In this document: in pieces, positions 31,871 through 42,318 of the stretch | Numbering within the stretch: the first letter of the stretch is position 1 | How the letters are laid out: the number at the start of each line of letters is the position of its first letter | Assembly (NCBI GenBank): GCA_030683705.1 | Contig: JAUXPP010000059.1 | Coordinates: forward strand, 1 to 42,318 | Direction: 5' to 3' | DNA length: 42,318 nucleotides | Origin: Polaromonas sp. | GTDB lineage: Bacteria; Pseudomonadota; Gammaproteobacteria; Burkholderiales; Burkholderiaceae_C | The notes under the pieces: generated by a model | The model's database searches: none | Told to the model about the DNA's origin: nothing | Seen by the model: the letters and a program-made list of their open reading frames with translations, nothing else | Program-made: the position numbers and the translations under genes

Positions 31871-31904
31871 AAAGCCCGGTCGCGTCTTGCGTCCGGGCTT
31901 TTTT
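31871..31904 (+). terminator. Terminator after tRNA-Asn
   Basis: AAGCCCGG and CCGGGCTT form an 8-base stem with a 13-base loop, followed by a T run (CTTTTTTCG). Confidence 0.85.
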
Positions 31905-31983
31905 CGTTGGACGCGTTACCATTTGCGTGAGGCCTGTGGCCCCATCGGAACACAAGGACAAGGGCCCGCCACCCCACTGCTGC

Positions 31984-32748
31984 ATGCGCAAATCTCCCCA
32001 CTCCCTGCCCTGGCTCGCTGCCGATGAAGCCTTCCCCCCCGTAGAAACCGCCTGGGGCGAGCATGATCCGGCGCCGGGTTTGCTCGCCGCCGGCCGGACG
32101 CTGGAGGTCGCCAGCCTGCTGCAGGCCTACCGCCTTGGGATTTTTCCCTGGTTCAGCGTGGGTCAACCCATTCTCTGGTGGAGCCCGGATCCGCGCATGG
32201 TGCTGCGCACCGGCGATTTCCGCCTGCATCGCTCACTTCGCAAAAGCATCGCGCACTTCCGTGCAGCGGCAGATCATGAGATCCGCTTCGACACGGCGTT
32301 TTCCCGGGTGATAGGCGCTTGCGCCAGCACGCCGCGCGCCGGCCAGTCCGGCACCTGGATTGTTCCGGACATGGTGCAGGCCTATACCGCACTGCACCGG
32401 GCCGGGCATGCGCACAGCGTCGAAACCTGGATAGGCGGCGAACTCGCGGGCGGGCTGTATTGCGTGAACATCGGTGGCATGGTGTTCGGCGAGTCCATGT
32501 TTGCGCACCGGACCGACGCCTCCAAACTGGCGCTGGCCGCCCTGGTGGCTTTTTGCCTGGCCCATGACATCGCCGTGATCGACTGCCAGCAGAACACCCG
32601 GCACCTGGCCTCGCTGGGTGCGGCCGAGATCCCGCGTTCGGCGTTTGCCGCCCACGTGGCGGACAGCGCGACGCTGGCGCCGCCCCGCTGGGCGTTCGAG
32701 CCCCTATACTGGAATCAGTTATTGACGCCCGAATACAAGACGAGCTGA
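31984..32748 (+). CDS. aat: Leucyl/phenylalanyl-tRNA-protein transferase Aat
   Basis: Adds Leu or Phe to proteins that begin with Arg or Lys and so marks them for ClpAP degradation. The 254-residue protein begins [23 protein letters not shown]. It has the conserved [20 protein letters not shown] near residues 46-65 and [22 protein letters not shown] 31984 fits the family N-terminus; the GTG at 31927 adds 19 unrelated residues. It lies 4 bases before the bpt gene, so both N-degron enzymes are made together. Confidence 0.94.
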   Translation: MRKSPHSLPWLAADEAFPPVETAWGEHDPAPGLLAAGRTLEVASLLQAYRLGIFPWFSVGQPILWWSPDPRMVLRTGDFRLHRSLRKSIAHFRAAADHEIRFDTAFSRVIGACASTPRAGQSGTWIVPDMVQAYTALHRAGHAHSVETWIGGELAGGLYCVNIGGMVFGESMFAHRTDASKLALAALVAFCLAHDIAVIDCQQNTRHLASLGAAEIPRSAFAAHVADSATLAPPRWAFEPLYWNQLLTPEYKTS

Positions 32749-32752
32749 TGAC

Positions 32753-33514
32753 GTGACGCACCTCAAAGACCTGCCCCTCCAGGCGCTGCAGTTTTATGCA
32801 ACGGCGCCGTATCCCTGCAGCTATTTGCCCGGCCGGCAGGCCCGCTCGCAGGTCGCCACCCCCAGCCACCTGATCCACAATGCCGCTTACTCGGAGCTGG
32901 TGACCAACGGCTTTCGCCGCAGCGGCATGTTCACCTACCGCCCCTACTGCGACGGCTGCCAGGCCTGTGTGCCGCTGCGCGTTCCGGTCGCCACCTTCAC
33001 GCCCGACCGCAGCCAGCGCCGCGCCTGGAAGCGCCACCAGTCGCTGCAGGCCCGTGTGCTCAAGCTGTGTTTCATGCCCGAGCATTACCAGCTCTACCTG
33101 CGCTACCAGAACGGTCGCCACGCCGGCGGCGGCATGGACCACGACAGTGTGGACCAGTACACCCAGTTTCTGCTGCAAAGCCGCGTCAACTCGCGCCTCG
33201 TGGAGTTTCGCGAGACGCTGCCCAACGGCGAGGCCGGTGCTCTGAAGATGGTGTCCATCCTCGACGTGCTTGAAGACGGGGTGTCCGCTGTCTACACCTT
33301 TTACGAGCCCGACCTGCAGGCCAGCTACGGCAACTACAGCGTGCTGTGGCAGATCGAGCAGGCCCGGCAGCTGGGCCTGCCGCACGTCTACCTCGGCTAC
33401 TGGATCGCCCAAAGCCCCAAGATGAATTACAAGGCCAGGTTTTTGCCGAACCAGATCCTGGTGGACGGCTTGTGGGTCACAGCCCCGGCCTTCGTGCCCA
33501 GCGCCACAGTCTGA
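32753..33514 (+). CDS. bpt: Bpt-type aminoacyl-tRNA-protein transferase (Ate1-like)
   Basis: Attaches Leu to proteins with N-terminal Asp or Glu, feeding them to ClpS/ClpAP. The 253-residue protein has [19 protein letters not shown] near residues 18-36 and the Cys pair in [14 protein letters not shown] near 62-75. It ends with [19 protein letters not shown], as in the family. The start is GTG 32753; the nearby ATG 32748 runs into a stop. Often annotated as arginyltransferase, but bacterial members use leucyl-tRNA. Confidence 0.93.
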   Translation: MTHLKDLPLQALQFYATAPYPCSYLPGRQARSQVATPSHLIHNAAYSELVTNGFRRSGMFTYRPYCDGCQACVPLRVPVATFTPDRSQRRAWKRHQSLQARVLKLCFMPEHYQLYLRYQNGRHAGGGMDHDSVDQYTQFLLQSRVNSRLVEFRETLPNGEAGALKMVSILDVLEDGVSAVYTFYEPDLQASYGNYSVLWQIEQARQLGLPHVYLGYWIAQSPKMNYKARFLPNQILVDGLWVTAPAFVPSATV

Positions 33515-33588
33515 GCCGCAGGGCAGCGCAAAACGGCGGCGCACACGCCTGCGCACGTTTCACAGGGTAAAATTTGCCCCATATCACC

Positions 33589-34380
33589 ATGACAAAAACC
33601 GACACCTCCGCCCTGCCCGCCAAACCCACGGTTCAGGTGATAGAACGCATGTTCACCCTGCTGGAAATTCTGGCTGCGCGCGAAGAAGCGGTCTCGCTCA
33701 AGGAAATCAGCGAAAAATCGGGCCTGCACCCATCGACGGCGCACCGCATCCTCAACGACCTGGCCACCGGGCGCTTCGTCGACCGCCCCGTGGCGGGCAG
33801 CTACCGCCTCGGCATGCGCCTGCTCGAACTCGGCAACCTGGTGAAAGCGCGGCTGAGCGTGCGCGATGCCGCGCTGACGCCGATGCGGGAACTGCACCGC
33901 CTGATCCAGCAACCGGTGAACCTGAGCGTGCGCCAGGGCGACGAGATCATCTATGTTGAGCGCGCTTACAGCGAACGCTCCGGCATGCAGGTGGTGCGCG
34001 CGATTGGCGGGCGGGCGCCGCTGCACCTGACATCGGTCGGCAAGCTGTTTCTGGCTTTCGACGACCCGCAGCGGCTGCGAACCTACGCCACCCGCACCGG
34101 CCTGCCGGGCCAGACCAAAAACAGCATCACGCAGCTGGCGACGCTGGAGCGTGAACTGGCCAAAGCCCGGCAGTACGGCATCGCGCGTGACAACGAGGAA
34201 CTGGAACTGGGGGTGCGCTGCATGGCTGCAGGCATCTACGACGACCAGAGCAAACTGGTGGCGGGCCTGTCGATCTCGGCCCCCGCCGACCGGCTTGACG
34301 AAAGCTGGTTGCCCAAACTCGAGGCCACGGCGCAGGAGATCTCGGCTGCGCTGGGCTACCGCTCCGGGCATTTCAAGTAA
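33589..34380 (+). CDS. IclR-family transcriptional regulator
   Basis: A 263-residue regulator with an N-terminal winged helix-turn-helix (QVIERMFTLLEIL, then LKEISEKSGLHPSTAHRILNDLA) and a C-terminal IclR effector domain. The effector domain includes LHLTSVGKLFLAF and VRCMAAGIYDDQSKLVAGLSIS. The frame is open from 33574, but ATG 33589 gives the normal N-terminus. No metabolic operon adjoins it, so its target is unknown. Confidence 0.92.
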   Translation: MTKTDTSALPAKPTVQVIERMFTLLEILAAREEAVSLKEISEKSGLHPSTAHRILNDLATGRFVDRPVAGSYRLGMRLLELGNLVKARLSVRDAALTPMRELHRLIQQPVNLSVRQGDEIIYVERAYSERSGMQVVRAIGGRAPLHLTSVGKLFLAFDDPQRLRTYATRTGLPGQTKNSITQLATLERELAKARQYGIARDNEELELGVRCMAAGIYDDQSKLVAGLSISAPADRLDESWLPKLEATAQEISAALGYRSGHFK

Positions 34381-34383
34381 AAA

Positions 34384-34440
34384 GGGGCTCCGGACCTCGC
34401 AGGACAAGCGCAAGCAGCTATCAATAGGATAGCAGTTTGG
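34384..34440 (-). repeat. Interspersed repeat family A, copy 6
   Basis: On the minus strand: CTGCTATCCTATTGATAGCTGC, here in two parts (CTGCTATCC, TATTGATAGCTGC), then TTGCGCTTGTCC and GCGAGGTCCGGAG. It includes an inverted repeat GCTATC/GATAGC. It separates the convergent IclR and pbpG genes. Confidence 0.75.
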
Positions 34441-34452
34441 GCCTCTGCGGGT

Positions 34453-35514
34453 TCAACCGTTGGCGGGCCTGGCGGCTACGCTGATTTTCGGCAGATTGAC
34501 CGGCTGCGACTCCACCCAGCGGCGGACCCGCTCGGCGTCCCCGAGGCGGCTGAGTTTGCCAGCCGAATCCAGAAACACCATGATCAGCTTGCGGCCTGCA
34601 ATTTTGGTTTGCATGACCAGGCACTGGCCAGCTTCCGAGATATAGCCGGTTTTTTGCAGGCCGATCTCCCACTCGGGGTTCTTGACCAGCCGGTTGGTGT
34701 TGTTGTACTGCAGGGTCTGCCGGCCCATGGCCACCTGATAACCGGTGGAGGTGGACAATTCGCGCAGCACCGGGTCGGCATGGGCCGCATTGACCAGCGT
34801 GGCCAGATCCTGGGCGCTGGACTGGTTCTGGCTGGACAGGCCGGTCGGCTCGACATAACGCGTGCCTGTCATGCCGAGCATCCTGGCCTTGGCATTCATC
34901 AGGTTGACAAACGCCGGCATGCCGCCCGGGTAGGTCCGGCCCAATGCGTGTGCGGCGCGGTTCTCGCTGGACATCAGTGCCAGATGCAGCAGTTCACCGC
35001 GGGTCAGGCTGGAACCGACACGCAGGCGCGAGCGGCTGCCTTTTTCCGTGTCCACGTCGTCTTGCGTGATGGTGATGCTTTCGTCCATGGGAAGACGGGC
35101 ACCGCTGATGATCATGCCGGTCATCAGCTTGGTCAGGGAAGCAATCGGCAGAACCGCCTGGTCGTTTTTGCTGAACAGGACTTCATGCGTATCCTGGTCA
35201 ATCACCAGCGCCACGCTGGATTTGAGGTCCAGCGGATCCTGTGCGCTGTGCAAGCCGGCAATCTGTCCAAACGAAGGCCGGGCCGGCGTGGCGACGATGA
35301 TGGGCTTGCGCTGGGTCTTGCCGACAAAACGCGCGCTCTTGCGGCTGGACACGACTTTTTTGGACACCACCTTGGTCGCGTGGGATTTCTTGACGACCTG
35401 GCGTTTGGCCGGCGCAGCTTCTGAAGCAACCGGCAAAATCAAGGCGACCGAGAAAGTAAGAAATCCAACCAGTTGTAAGCTGCGTTTGAATATCAGGTTC
35501 AGCGAGTTGGCCAT
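34453..35514 (-). CDS. pbpG: D-alanyl-D-alanine endopeptidase (PBP7-like)
   Basis: Periplasmic serine peptidase that cuts peptidoglycan cross-links. The 353-residue protein has a signal peptide (LVGFLTFSVALILPVASEAA) and a Lys/Arg-rich linker at about 36-70. The active-site motifs are SLTK at 126-129, SEN at 183-185 and KTG near 297. GGAGG seven bases before ATG 35514 fixes the start; the longer frame to 35574 is rejected. The basic linker is longer than in E. coli PBP7 and may bind cell wall polymers. Confidence 0.93.
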   Translation of the reverse strand: MANSLNLIFKRSLQLVGFLTFSVALILPVASEAAPAKRQVVKKSHATKVVSKKVVSSRKSARFVGKTQRKPIIVATPARPSFGQIAGLHSAQDPLDLKSSVALVIDQDTHEVLFSKNDQAVLPIASLTKLMTGMIISGARLPMDESITITQDDVDTEKGSRSRLRVGSSLTRGELLHLALMSSENRAAHALGRTYPGGMPAFVNLMNAKARMLGMTGTRYVEPTGLSSQNQSSAQDLATLVNAAHADPVLRELSTSTGYQVAMGRQTLQYNNTNRLVKNPEWEIGLQKTGYISEAGQCLVMQTKIAGRKLIMVFLDSAGKLSRLGDAERVRRWVESQPVNLPKISVAARPANG

Positions 35515-35550
35515 TGATTCGCCTCCAGTTGCGATTAATCCGATGCTGGA

Positions 35551-35560
35551 GTGTATACAC
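35551..35560. promoter_or_regulatory. GTGTATACAC palindrome upstream of pbpG
   Basis: A perfect 10-base palindrome 37 bases before the pbpG start. It contains TATACA, which could be the -10 box; the -35 match (TTGCGT, 15 bases away) is poorly spaced. Confidence 0.35.
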
Positions 35561-35644
35561 ATAGAAAAAGTCACGCAATATCAATCGTTTGCGAAACTTT
35601 CCTAAACGCAACGTTTAACTCACTGGCGCTTTTCAGGCTGAACC

Positions 35645-35698
35645 CTGAAAAAGCAACAAAAAATTACTAAGTCTTTGATTTAAAAGGATTTTGTTGCT
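35645..35698 (-). terminator. Probable terminator of the leuA pair
   Basis: On the minus strand, 9 bases past the leuA stop, AGCAACAAAA (35689-35698) pairs perfectly with TTTTGTTGCT (35652-35661) and is followed by TTTTTCAGG. The 27-base AT-rich loop is longer than usual. Confidence 0.5.
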
Positions 35699-35706
35699 GG
35701 AAGGGC

Positions 35707-37245
35707 TCAGCCTTGAGCCGCGACCCGGTCCGCCTTGTTCTGCAGTTTGCTCAAGGCGCTCAAATAAGCCTTGGCAGACGCCACCACGATGTCCGGATCG
35801 GCGCCCACGCCGTTGACCACTCGGCCGCTGTTTTGCAAGCGGACGGTCACCTCGCCCTGGCTTTCGGTGGACCCACTGATGGCGTTGACGGAATACAGCA
35901 CCATCTCGGCGCCGCTTTTGACGTGTGTCTCGATGGCCTTGAGTGAGGCATCAACCGGGCCATTGCCGTCGGATTCGCCCCGCACCTCCTTGCCGTCCAC
36001 GGTGAACACCACGCTGGCCTGCGGGCGTTCGCCGGTTTCGCTGTGCTGGGACAGCGAAACAAAGCCGTACTGCTCTTTTTCATGCGTGACGCTGTCATCG
36101 CTGACCAGCGCCAGGATGTCCTCATCGAATATTTCGCTCTTGCCGTCGGCCAGCTCCTTGAAGCGCGCAAACGCGGCATTGGTGTCGGCTTCGCTGTCCA
36201 TCTGGATGCCCAGGTCCTGCAGGCGCTGCTTGAACGCGTTGCGTCCGCTGAGCTTGCCCAGCACCATCTTGTTGGAGCTCCAGCCCACGTCTTCCGCACG
36301 CATGATCTCGTAGGTCTCGCGCGCCTTGAGCATGCCGTCCTGGTGGATGCCGGACGCATGCGCAAAGGCATTGGCGCCGACCACAGCCTTGTTCGGCTGC
36401 ACCACAAAGCCGGTGGTCTGGCTGACCATGCGGCTGGCGGCCACGATGTGCACCGGATCAATGTTCATCTCCAGGTTGAAATAGTCCTTGCGTGTCCGCA
36501 CGGCCATCACAATTTCCTCGAGCGAGCAGTTGCCAGCGCGCTCACCGAGGCCATTGATCGTGCATTCGACCTGGCGCGCGCCGCCTATCTTCACGCCCGC
36601 CAGCGAGTTGGCCACGGCCATGCCGAGGTCGTTGTGGCAATGCACCGACCAGATCGCCTTGTCGCTGTTGGGCACGCGCTCGCGCAGGGTCTTGATGAAG
36701 TTGCCGTAGAGCTCGGGCACCGCATAACCCACGGTGTCGGGCACATTGATGGTGGTGGCGCCCTCGGCAATCACGGCTTCGAGCACCCGGCAGAGGAAAT
36801 CCACATCGCTGCGGTAGCCGTCTTCCGGGCTGAACTCGACATCGGCCACCAGGTTGCGCGCAAATCGCACCGAGAGTTTGGCCTGCTCCAGCACCTGCTC
36901 CGGGCTCATGCGCAGCTTTTTTTCCATGTGCAGCGCACTGGTTGCGATGAAGGTATGGATACGCGCGCTGTTGGCGCCTTTGAGGGCTTCGGCAGCGCGT
37001 GAAATATCGCGGTCATTGGCGCGCGACAGCGAGCAAATGGTCGAGTCCTTGATCGCATTGGCAATCGCCTGCACCGCCTCGAAATCGCCATTGGAGCTGG
37101 CCGCAAAACCGGCCTCGATCACATCGACTTTCAGGCGCTCGAGCTGGCGCGCTATGCGCAGTTTCTCGTCGCGCGTCATCGACGCGCCGGGCGACTGCTC
37201 GCCGTCGCGCAAGGTGGTGTCGAAAATAATCAGTTTGTCGGTCAT
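35707..37245 (-). CDS. leuA: 2-isopropylmalate synthase, bacterial (type 1) form
   Basis: First committed step of leucine synthesis: acetyl-CoA plus 2-oxoisovalerate. The 512-residue protein has [16 protein letters not shown] at residues 8-23 and the metal-binding HCHNDLG. A C-terminal LeuA dimer domain binds leucine for feedback inhibition. AGGA precedes the ATG. It lies 45 bases after a second, different leuA on the same strand, so the two are probably co-transcribed under the leader at 39086. Confidence 0.95.
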   Translation of the reverse strand: MTDKLIIFDTTLRDGEQSPGASMTRDEKLRIARQLERLKVDVIEAGFAASSNGDFEAVQAIANAIKDSTICSLSRANDRDISRAAEALKGANSARIHTFIATSALHMEKKLRMSPEQVLEQAKLSVRFARNLVADVEFSPEDGYRSDVDFLCRVLEAVIAEGATTINVPDTVGYAVPELYGNFIKTLRERVPNSDKAIWSVHCHNDLGMAVANSLAGVKIGGARQVECTINGLGERAGNCSLEEIVMAVRTRKDYFNLEMNIDPVHIVAASRMVSQTTGFVVQPNKAVVGANAFAHASGIHQDGMLKARETYEIMRAEDVGWSSNKMVLGKLSGRNAFKQRLQDLGIQMDSEADTNAAFARFKELADGKSEIFDEDILALVSDDSVTHEKEQYGFVSLSQHSETGERPQASVVFTVDGKEVRGESDGNGPVDASLKAIETHVKSGAEMVLYSVNAISGSTESQGEVTVRLQNSGRVVNGVGADPDIVVASAKAYLSALSKLQNKADRVAAQG

Positions 37246-37290
37246 GGCTGGTTCCTGCTGGGTGCTCGCTGTGTAGCGTTGGTTTTCAAA

Positions 37291-38985
37291 TCAGTCCGCC
37301 ATATTAACGGCGGCGGCCTGCGGGGTGGTGGCACGCTGCAGGCCGGAGACGATGGCCTTGAGCGACGCGGACACGATGTTGCCGTCCATGCCAACGCCAA
37401 ACAGCGTCTGGCCGTTGATGCGCAGTTCGAGGTAAGCCACGGCCTGCGCGGCGGCGCCCGATCCGATGGCGTGTTCATGGTAGTCGAGCACACGCACGGC
37501 ATGGCCGGTGGCGCTGTTGAGCCCGGCCACAAAAGCGTCGATCGGTCCGGTGCCGGCGCCGGTCACGTGGTGGCTGACGCCGTGAAGCAGCACATCAGCC
37601 CGGATGGTGAAAGACCTGGCGCCATCGGCCGCGGCAACTTCCTCGCTCACCAGGTGCTGCGGCGCCAGGATGCTCTGCACGCCGTATTCCTTTTCAAACA
37701 GCGCAAACAGGTCCTGCGCCGTCAGCTCCTTGCCGGTCGCATCCATCACGCCCTGCACCACCTGGCTGAACTCGATCTGCAGGCGGCGCGGCAATTCCAG
37801 GCCAAACTCGCTTTCGAGCAGATAGGCAATGCCGCCCTTGCCGGACTGGCTATTCACGCGGATCACCGCTTCGTAGCTGCGGCCCAGGTCCTTCGGGTCG
37901 ATCGGCAGGTAGGGCATGTCCCAGATGTCGCCGTCCTTGCGCGCAGCAAAGGCCTTCTTGATCGCGTCCTGGTGCGAGCCGGAGAACGAGGTGTAGACCA
38001 GGTCGCCGGCATAGGGATGGCGCGGGTGCACCGGCAACTGGTTGCAATGCTCGACCGTGCGGCGAATCTCGTCGATTTCAGAGAAGTCCAGCCCCGGTGC
38101 CACGCCCTGGGTGTAGAGGTTGAGCGCGATGTTGACCAGGTCGACATTGCCGGTGCGTTCACCATTGCCGAACAGGCAGCCTTCGATGCGGTCGGCGCCG
38201 GCCATCAGGGCAAATTCCCCGGCAGCGGTGCCGGTGCCGCGGTCGTTGTGCGGATGGACCGATAACACAATCGAATCGCGCCGCGCCAGGTGGCGGTGCA
38301 TCCATTCCATCATGTCGGCGAAGATGTTGGGCGTCGAATGTTCCACCGTCGAAGGCAGGTTGATGATGCACTTGCGCTCCGGTGTAGGCTGCCAGACATC
38401 GGTCACGGCATCGACCACCCGCTTGGAGAATTCAAGTTCGGTGCCGGACCACATCTCGGGTGAGTACTGGAAGGTCCACTGCGTCTCGGGCTGGCCCGCA
38501 GCGAGTTCGCTGAAAAGCCGGGCATTGCTGCTTGCCAATTCGACGATCTCGTCCTCGTTCATGCCGAGGACCACGCTGCGCATGACCGGTGCGGTGGCGT
38601 TGTAGAGATGCACGATGGCGCGCGGTGCGCCCTGCAGGGCTTCGAAGGTACGGCGGATCAGCGGTTCGCGCGCCTGGGTCAGCACCTGGATGGTGACATC
38701 GTCAGGGATCAGCTGGCCGTCGATCAGCCGGCGCACAAAGTCGAACTCGACCTGTGATGCCGACGGAAAGCCGACTTCAATTTCCTTGAAACCGATCTTC
38801 ACCAGGGTGTCGAACATCCTGAGCTTGCGCGCGATGTCCATGGGCTCGATCAGCGCCTGGTTGCCGTCACGCAGGTCCACGCTGCACCAGATCGGCGCCT
38901 GGGTCAGCACCACATCCGGCCAGCTGCGGTCGGCCAGGCGAACCGGGGGAAATGACTTGTACTTGCTTGAAGGTGTTTTCAACAT
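37291..38985 (-). CDS. leuA: 2-isopropylmalate synthase, long (type 2) form
   Basis: The 564-residue protein starts [20 protein letters not shown]. It has [16 protein letters not shown] near residue 30, [11 protein letters not shown] with the metal-binding histidines, and a C-terminal leucine-binding domain. The length and sequence match the yeast/Mycobacterium-type synthase, not the shorter neighbour. The open frame upstream to 39027 runs towards the attenuator hairpin, so ATG 38985 is chosen. Expression is probably controlled by the leader peptide and terminator just upstream. Confidence 0.95.
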   Translation of the reverse strand: MLKTPSSKYKSFPPVRLADRSWPDVVLTQAPIWCSVDLRDGNQALIEPMDIARKLRMFDTLVKIGFKEIEVGFPSASQVEFDFVRRLIDGQLIPDDVTIQVLTQAREPLIRRTFEALQGAPRAIVHLYNATAPVMRSVVLGMNEDEIVELASSNARLFSELAAGQPETQWTFQYSPEMWSGTELEFSKRVVDAVTDVWQPTPERKCIINLPSTVEHSTPNIFADMMEWMHRHLARRDSIVLSVHPHNDRGTGTAAGEFALMAGADRIEGCLFGNGERTGNVDLVNIALNLYTQGVAPGLDFSEIDEIRRTVEHCNQLPVHPRHPYAGDLVYTSFSGSHQDAIKKAFAARKDGDIWDMPYLPIDPKDLGRSYEAVIRVNSQSGKGGIAYLLESEFGLELPRRLQIEFSQVVQGVMDATGKELTAQDLFALFEKEYGVQSILAPQHLVSEEVAAADGARSFTIRADVLLHGVSHHVTGAGTGPIDAFVAGLNSATGHAVRVLDYHEHAIGSGAAAQAVAYLELRINGQTLFGVGMDGNIVSASLKAIVSGLQRATTPQAAAVNMAD

Positions 38986-39027
38986 CTTGATCTCATCCAC
39001 TGTGACATTCCAAACCCAGCAACCCAA

Positions 39028-39063
39028 AGAAAAACGGCCCGTTGCTGGTGCAAACGGGCCGTT
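39028..39063 (-). terminator. Attenuator terminator before the leuA pair
   Basis: On the minus strand AACGGCCCGTT (39053-39063) pairs perfectly with AACGGGCCGTT (39033-39043), followed by TTTTTCT. It lies between the short leucine-rich leader ORF and leuA, about 45 bases before the leuA start. Confidence 0.85.
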
Positions 39064-39085
39064 GAATTGGGTGTACGCGTGCGCG

Positions 39086-39139
39086 CTACCGTCTCCGCCC
39101 GTTGGCAGATAGCAGTAGTGCTAGCGAAATCTTTTTCAT
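39086..39139 (-). CDS. Leucine-rich leader peptide (leu attenuator)
   Basis: ATG 39139 on the minus strand encodes [17 protein letters not shown] and stops at TAG 39086-39088. Codons 6-10 read CTA GCA CTA CTG CTA, four leucine codons of which three are the rare CTA in this GC-rich genome. The bases of codons 13-15 (AACGGGC) can pair with GCCCGTT in the first arm of the terminator, giving a rival antiterminator. No ribosome site is obvious before the ATG. Confidence 0.75.
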   Translation of the reverse strand: MKKISLALLLSANGRRR

Positions 39140-39202
39140 GTCTGGCAATGTATCACAAAAATTTCAAATGCCTTTTCCCGGGATTCCCGTTGCCGCACAG
39201 GC

Positions 39203-40015
39203 TTATTTGTGCAGCCCACGCTCGTCCGGCTCATCGGTCGAGGTGGAGATCACGCTGGTCTGCTGACCCTTGGCCTTGCGCCAGGCATACAGCCCATAAC
39301 CGGAGAGACCGTAAATCACGAACAGCCCGAACATCACGGTCGGCGGATCGATGTTGATCACCGCAATGCCCAGGGCGATCAGGACAATCACGGCGAAGGG
39401 GACGCTGCGCTTGATGCTCAGGTCCTTGAAGCTGTAAAACGGAACGTTGGTCACCATGGTCAGGCCCGCGTACAGGGTCAGCGCAAACATGTACCAGCGC
39501 ACGTCCTGGCCCAGAAAGCCCGCTTCATCCATCAGCCAGATGAAGCCGGCCACCAGCGCGGCCGCAGCCGGCGAGGGCAAGCCTTGAAAAAACCGTTTGT
39601 CGACGACGGCCGTGTTGACATTGAAGCGCGCCAGCCTGAGCGCGGCGCAGGCGCAGTAGACGAAGGCGGCAATCCAGCCCCAGCGGCCGAGGCTGGTCAG
39701 GGCCCAGACATACGCAATCAGCGCCGGCGCCGCACCGAAGGACACCATGTCGGCGAGTGAATCCATCTGTTCACCAAAAGCACTCTGGGTGTTGGTCATG
39801 CGCGCCACGCGGCCGTCCAGGCTGTCGAGCACCATGGCGGCAAATACCCCGATCGCCGCCTGGTCGAAGCGGCCGTTCATGGCCATCACGATGGCGTAAA
39901 ACCCGCCGAACAGCCCGGCCAGCGTGAACAGGTTGGGCAGGATGTAAATGCCCTTGCGCCGCTTGCGTGGAACAGCTTCTTCGGCGTCGATATCAGGGTC
40001 GTGGCCGTCATGCAT
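39203..40015 (-). CDS. pssA: CDP-diacylglycerol-serine O-phosphatidyltransferase
   Basis: Makes phosphatidylserine, the precursor of phosphatidylethanolamine. The 270-residue membrane protein has about seven hydrophobic segments. It has the CDP-alcohol phosphotransferase motif, with Asp64, Asp67-Gly68, Ala71-Arg72, Gly81, Asp85 and Asp89. It lies between ilvC and the leuA genes, as is usual in betaproteobacteria, but the strong terminator after ilvC suggests a separate transcript or read-through only. Confidence 0.95.
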   Translation of the reverse strand: MHDGHDPDIDAEEAVPRKRRKGIYILPNLFTLAGLFGGFYAIVMAMNGRFDQAAIGVFAAMVLDSLDGRVARMTNTQSAFGEQMDSLADMVSFGAAPALIAYVWALTSLGRWGWIAAFVYCACAALRLARFNVNTAVVDKRFFQGLPSPAAAALVAGFIWLMDEAGFLGQDVRWYMFALTLYAGLTMVTNVPFYSFKDLSIKRSVPFAVIVLIALGIAVINIDPPTVMFGLFVIYGLSGYGLYAWRKAKGQQTSVISTSTDEPDERGLHK

Positions 40016-40114
40016 GGAAGGTGCTCCGGGTGTCGGAAAAAGAGGGGCGCCCGGGTTGCGGCGCAGAGAGTGAGTCAGTCATGCCCAGAGGATACCAAAC
40101 GGTAGCGCGCAGCA

Positions 40115-40147
40115 ATGAAAAAGCCGCGCAGGTGGCCTGCGCGGCTT
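40115..40147 (-). terminator. Terminator after ilvC
   Basis: On the minus strand AAGCCGCGCAGG pairs perfectly with CCTGCGCGGCTT across a CCA loop and is followed by TTTCATT. It lies about 43 bases past the ilvC stop. Confidence 0.9.
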
Positions 40148-40189
40148 GAAGCTGAACCTGACCGGGCCCGGAGAAGCCCGGCAGTTCCA

Positions 40190-41835
<1,646 letters not shown>

Positions 41836-41938
41836 GGGGAGATTCCTCTTTTCGCTGCCCTCCCCCGCGCACGGTAATGCGCAGGCTCGGCAGACAATAG
41901 ATTCGTCAGGTGACGGTTGAAAAAATGGTGTGCGCCGC

Positions 41939-42318
41939 TTACAGGTCCTCGGACCCGAGCAGCATCTCGGTGATTCCCTTGCCGGCTTTGACCATCGGGA
42001 ACACGTTCTCGGTGGGGTCGGTGCGGAAGTCCATGAACACGGTGCGGTCATTGAGCTTGCGCGCCTCGCGCAGCGCCGGTTCCACGTCCTGCGGCTTTTC
42101 GATCAGCATGCCGACGTGGCCATAGGCCTCGGCCAGCTTGACGAAATTGGGCAGCGCGTCCATGTAGCTGCTGCTGTAGCGGCCCGCATATTCGACTTCC
42201 TGCCACTGCCGCACCATGCCGAGGTAACGGTTGTTCAGCGACACGATCTTGATCGGCGTGTTGTACTGCAGGCAGGTCGACAGCTCCTGGATGCACATCT
42301 GCACCGAGCCTTCGCCGG
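41939..42318 (-). CDS. ilvB: Acetolactate synthase large subunit, C-terminal part
   Basis: The catalytic TPP-dependent subunit, cut by the window edge. The visible 126 residues include GEGSVQMCIQELSTC and the segment IKIVSLNNRYLGMVRQWQE, typical of acetohydroxyacid synthase. The C-terminus reads TDPTENVFPMVKAGKGITEM. It is followed by ilvH. Confidence 0.95.
   Translation of the reverse strand, partial: GEGSVQMCIQELSTCLQYNTPIKIVSLNNRYLGMVRQWQEVEYAGRYSSSYMDALPNFVKLAEAYGHVGMLIEKPQDVEPALREARKLNDRTVFMDFRTDPTENVFPMVKAGKGITEMLLGSEDL

Noticed and set aside
31789..31904. tRNA-Asn as an integration site
   Set aside because: No duplicated 3' tRNA end, integrase or foreign-looking genes nearby; aat and thiD are ordinary housekeeping genes.

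Overview
The window is a GC-rich chromosomal segment with tightly packed, housekeeping-type genes on both strands. It most likely comes from the Burkholderiales, family Comamonadaceae (a Polaromonas- or Rhodoferax-like genome). The evidence is an ilvB-ilvH-ilvC-pssA-leuA block, a cysI-DUF934-cysH-cysD-cysN block, paired Aat and Bpt aminoacyl-tRNA-protein transferases, and several families of short interspersed repeats of the kind seen in that family. The genus is an inference. I see no prophage, insertion sequence, CRISPR array or rRNA operon.

Layout. 1-1258: end of an unidentified gene, dsbB, and a small repeat-containing lipoprotein. 1425-6087: sulfate uptake operon on the minus strand (short upstream ORF, RBBP9-like hydrolase, sbp, cysT, cysW, cysA). 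6287-9933: LysR regulator divergent from an azoreductase gene, an APC permease and an FMN reductase. 10119-13412: DUF1003, HAD phosphatase, PH-domain, small hypothetical and extensin-like genes. 13488-17222: minus-strand run of AlkB, a second Fe(II)/2-oxoglutarate dioxygenase, a DsbA-like protein, thioredoxin 2 and Cys-containing or unidentified small proteins. 17543-22874: YihY/BrkB membrane protein, a second sulfate-binding protein gene broken by one base in an A tract, a YggX-type protein, mnmC and a receiver-domain protein. 23104-30731: sulfate reduction operon (TauE/SafE exporter, cysI, DUF934, cysH, cysD, cysN) followed by fdxA and a ferredoxin-NADP reductase. 30761-35514: thiD, tRNA-Asn, aat, bpt, an IclR regulator and pbpG. 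35707-42318: branched-chain amino acid genes (two different leuA genes, pssA, ilvC, ilvH and the end of ilvB), with a leucine-rich leader peptide and terminator in front of the leuA pair.

How the genes work together. Two separate loci cover sulfate uptake (CysTWA-Sbp) and reduction to sulfide (CysDN, CysH, CysI). The reductase locus has no CysC and no CysJ. Its CysH-like protein has only two cysteines and lacks the usual iron-sulfur ligands and RRxQS-type substrate motif, so the route from APS to sulfite deserves a biochemical check. The ferredoxin and ferredoxin reductase genes just downstream are natural candidates to feed electrons to CysI.

The most unusual structural theme is that short interspersed repeats have been absorbed into coding sequence: the N-terminus of CysN, the N-terminus of CysW, the middle of the extensin-like protein and the last codons of the receiver protein. 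The clearest regulatory discovery is the leuA leader/attenuator at 39028-39139.
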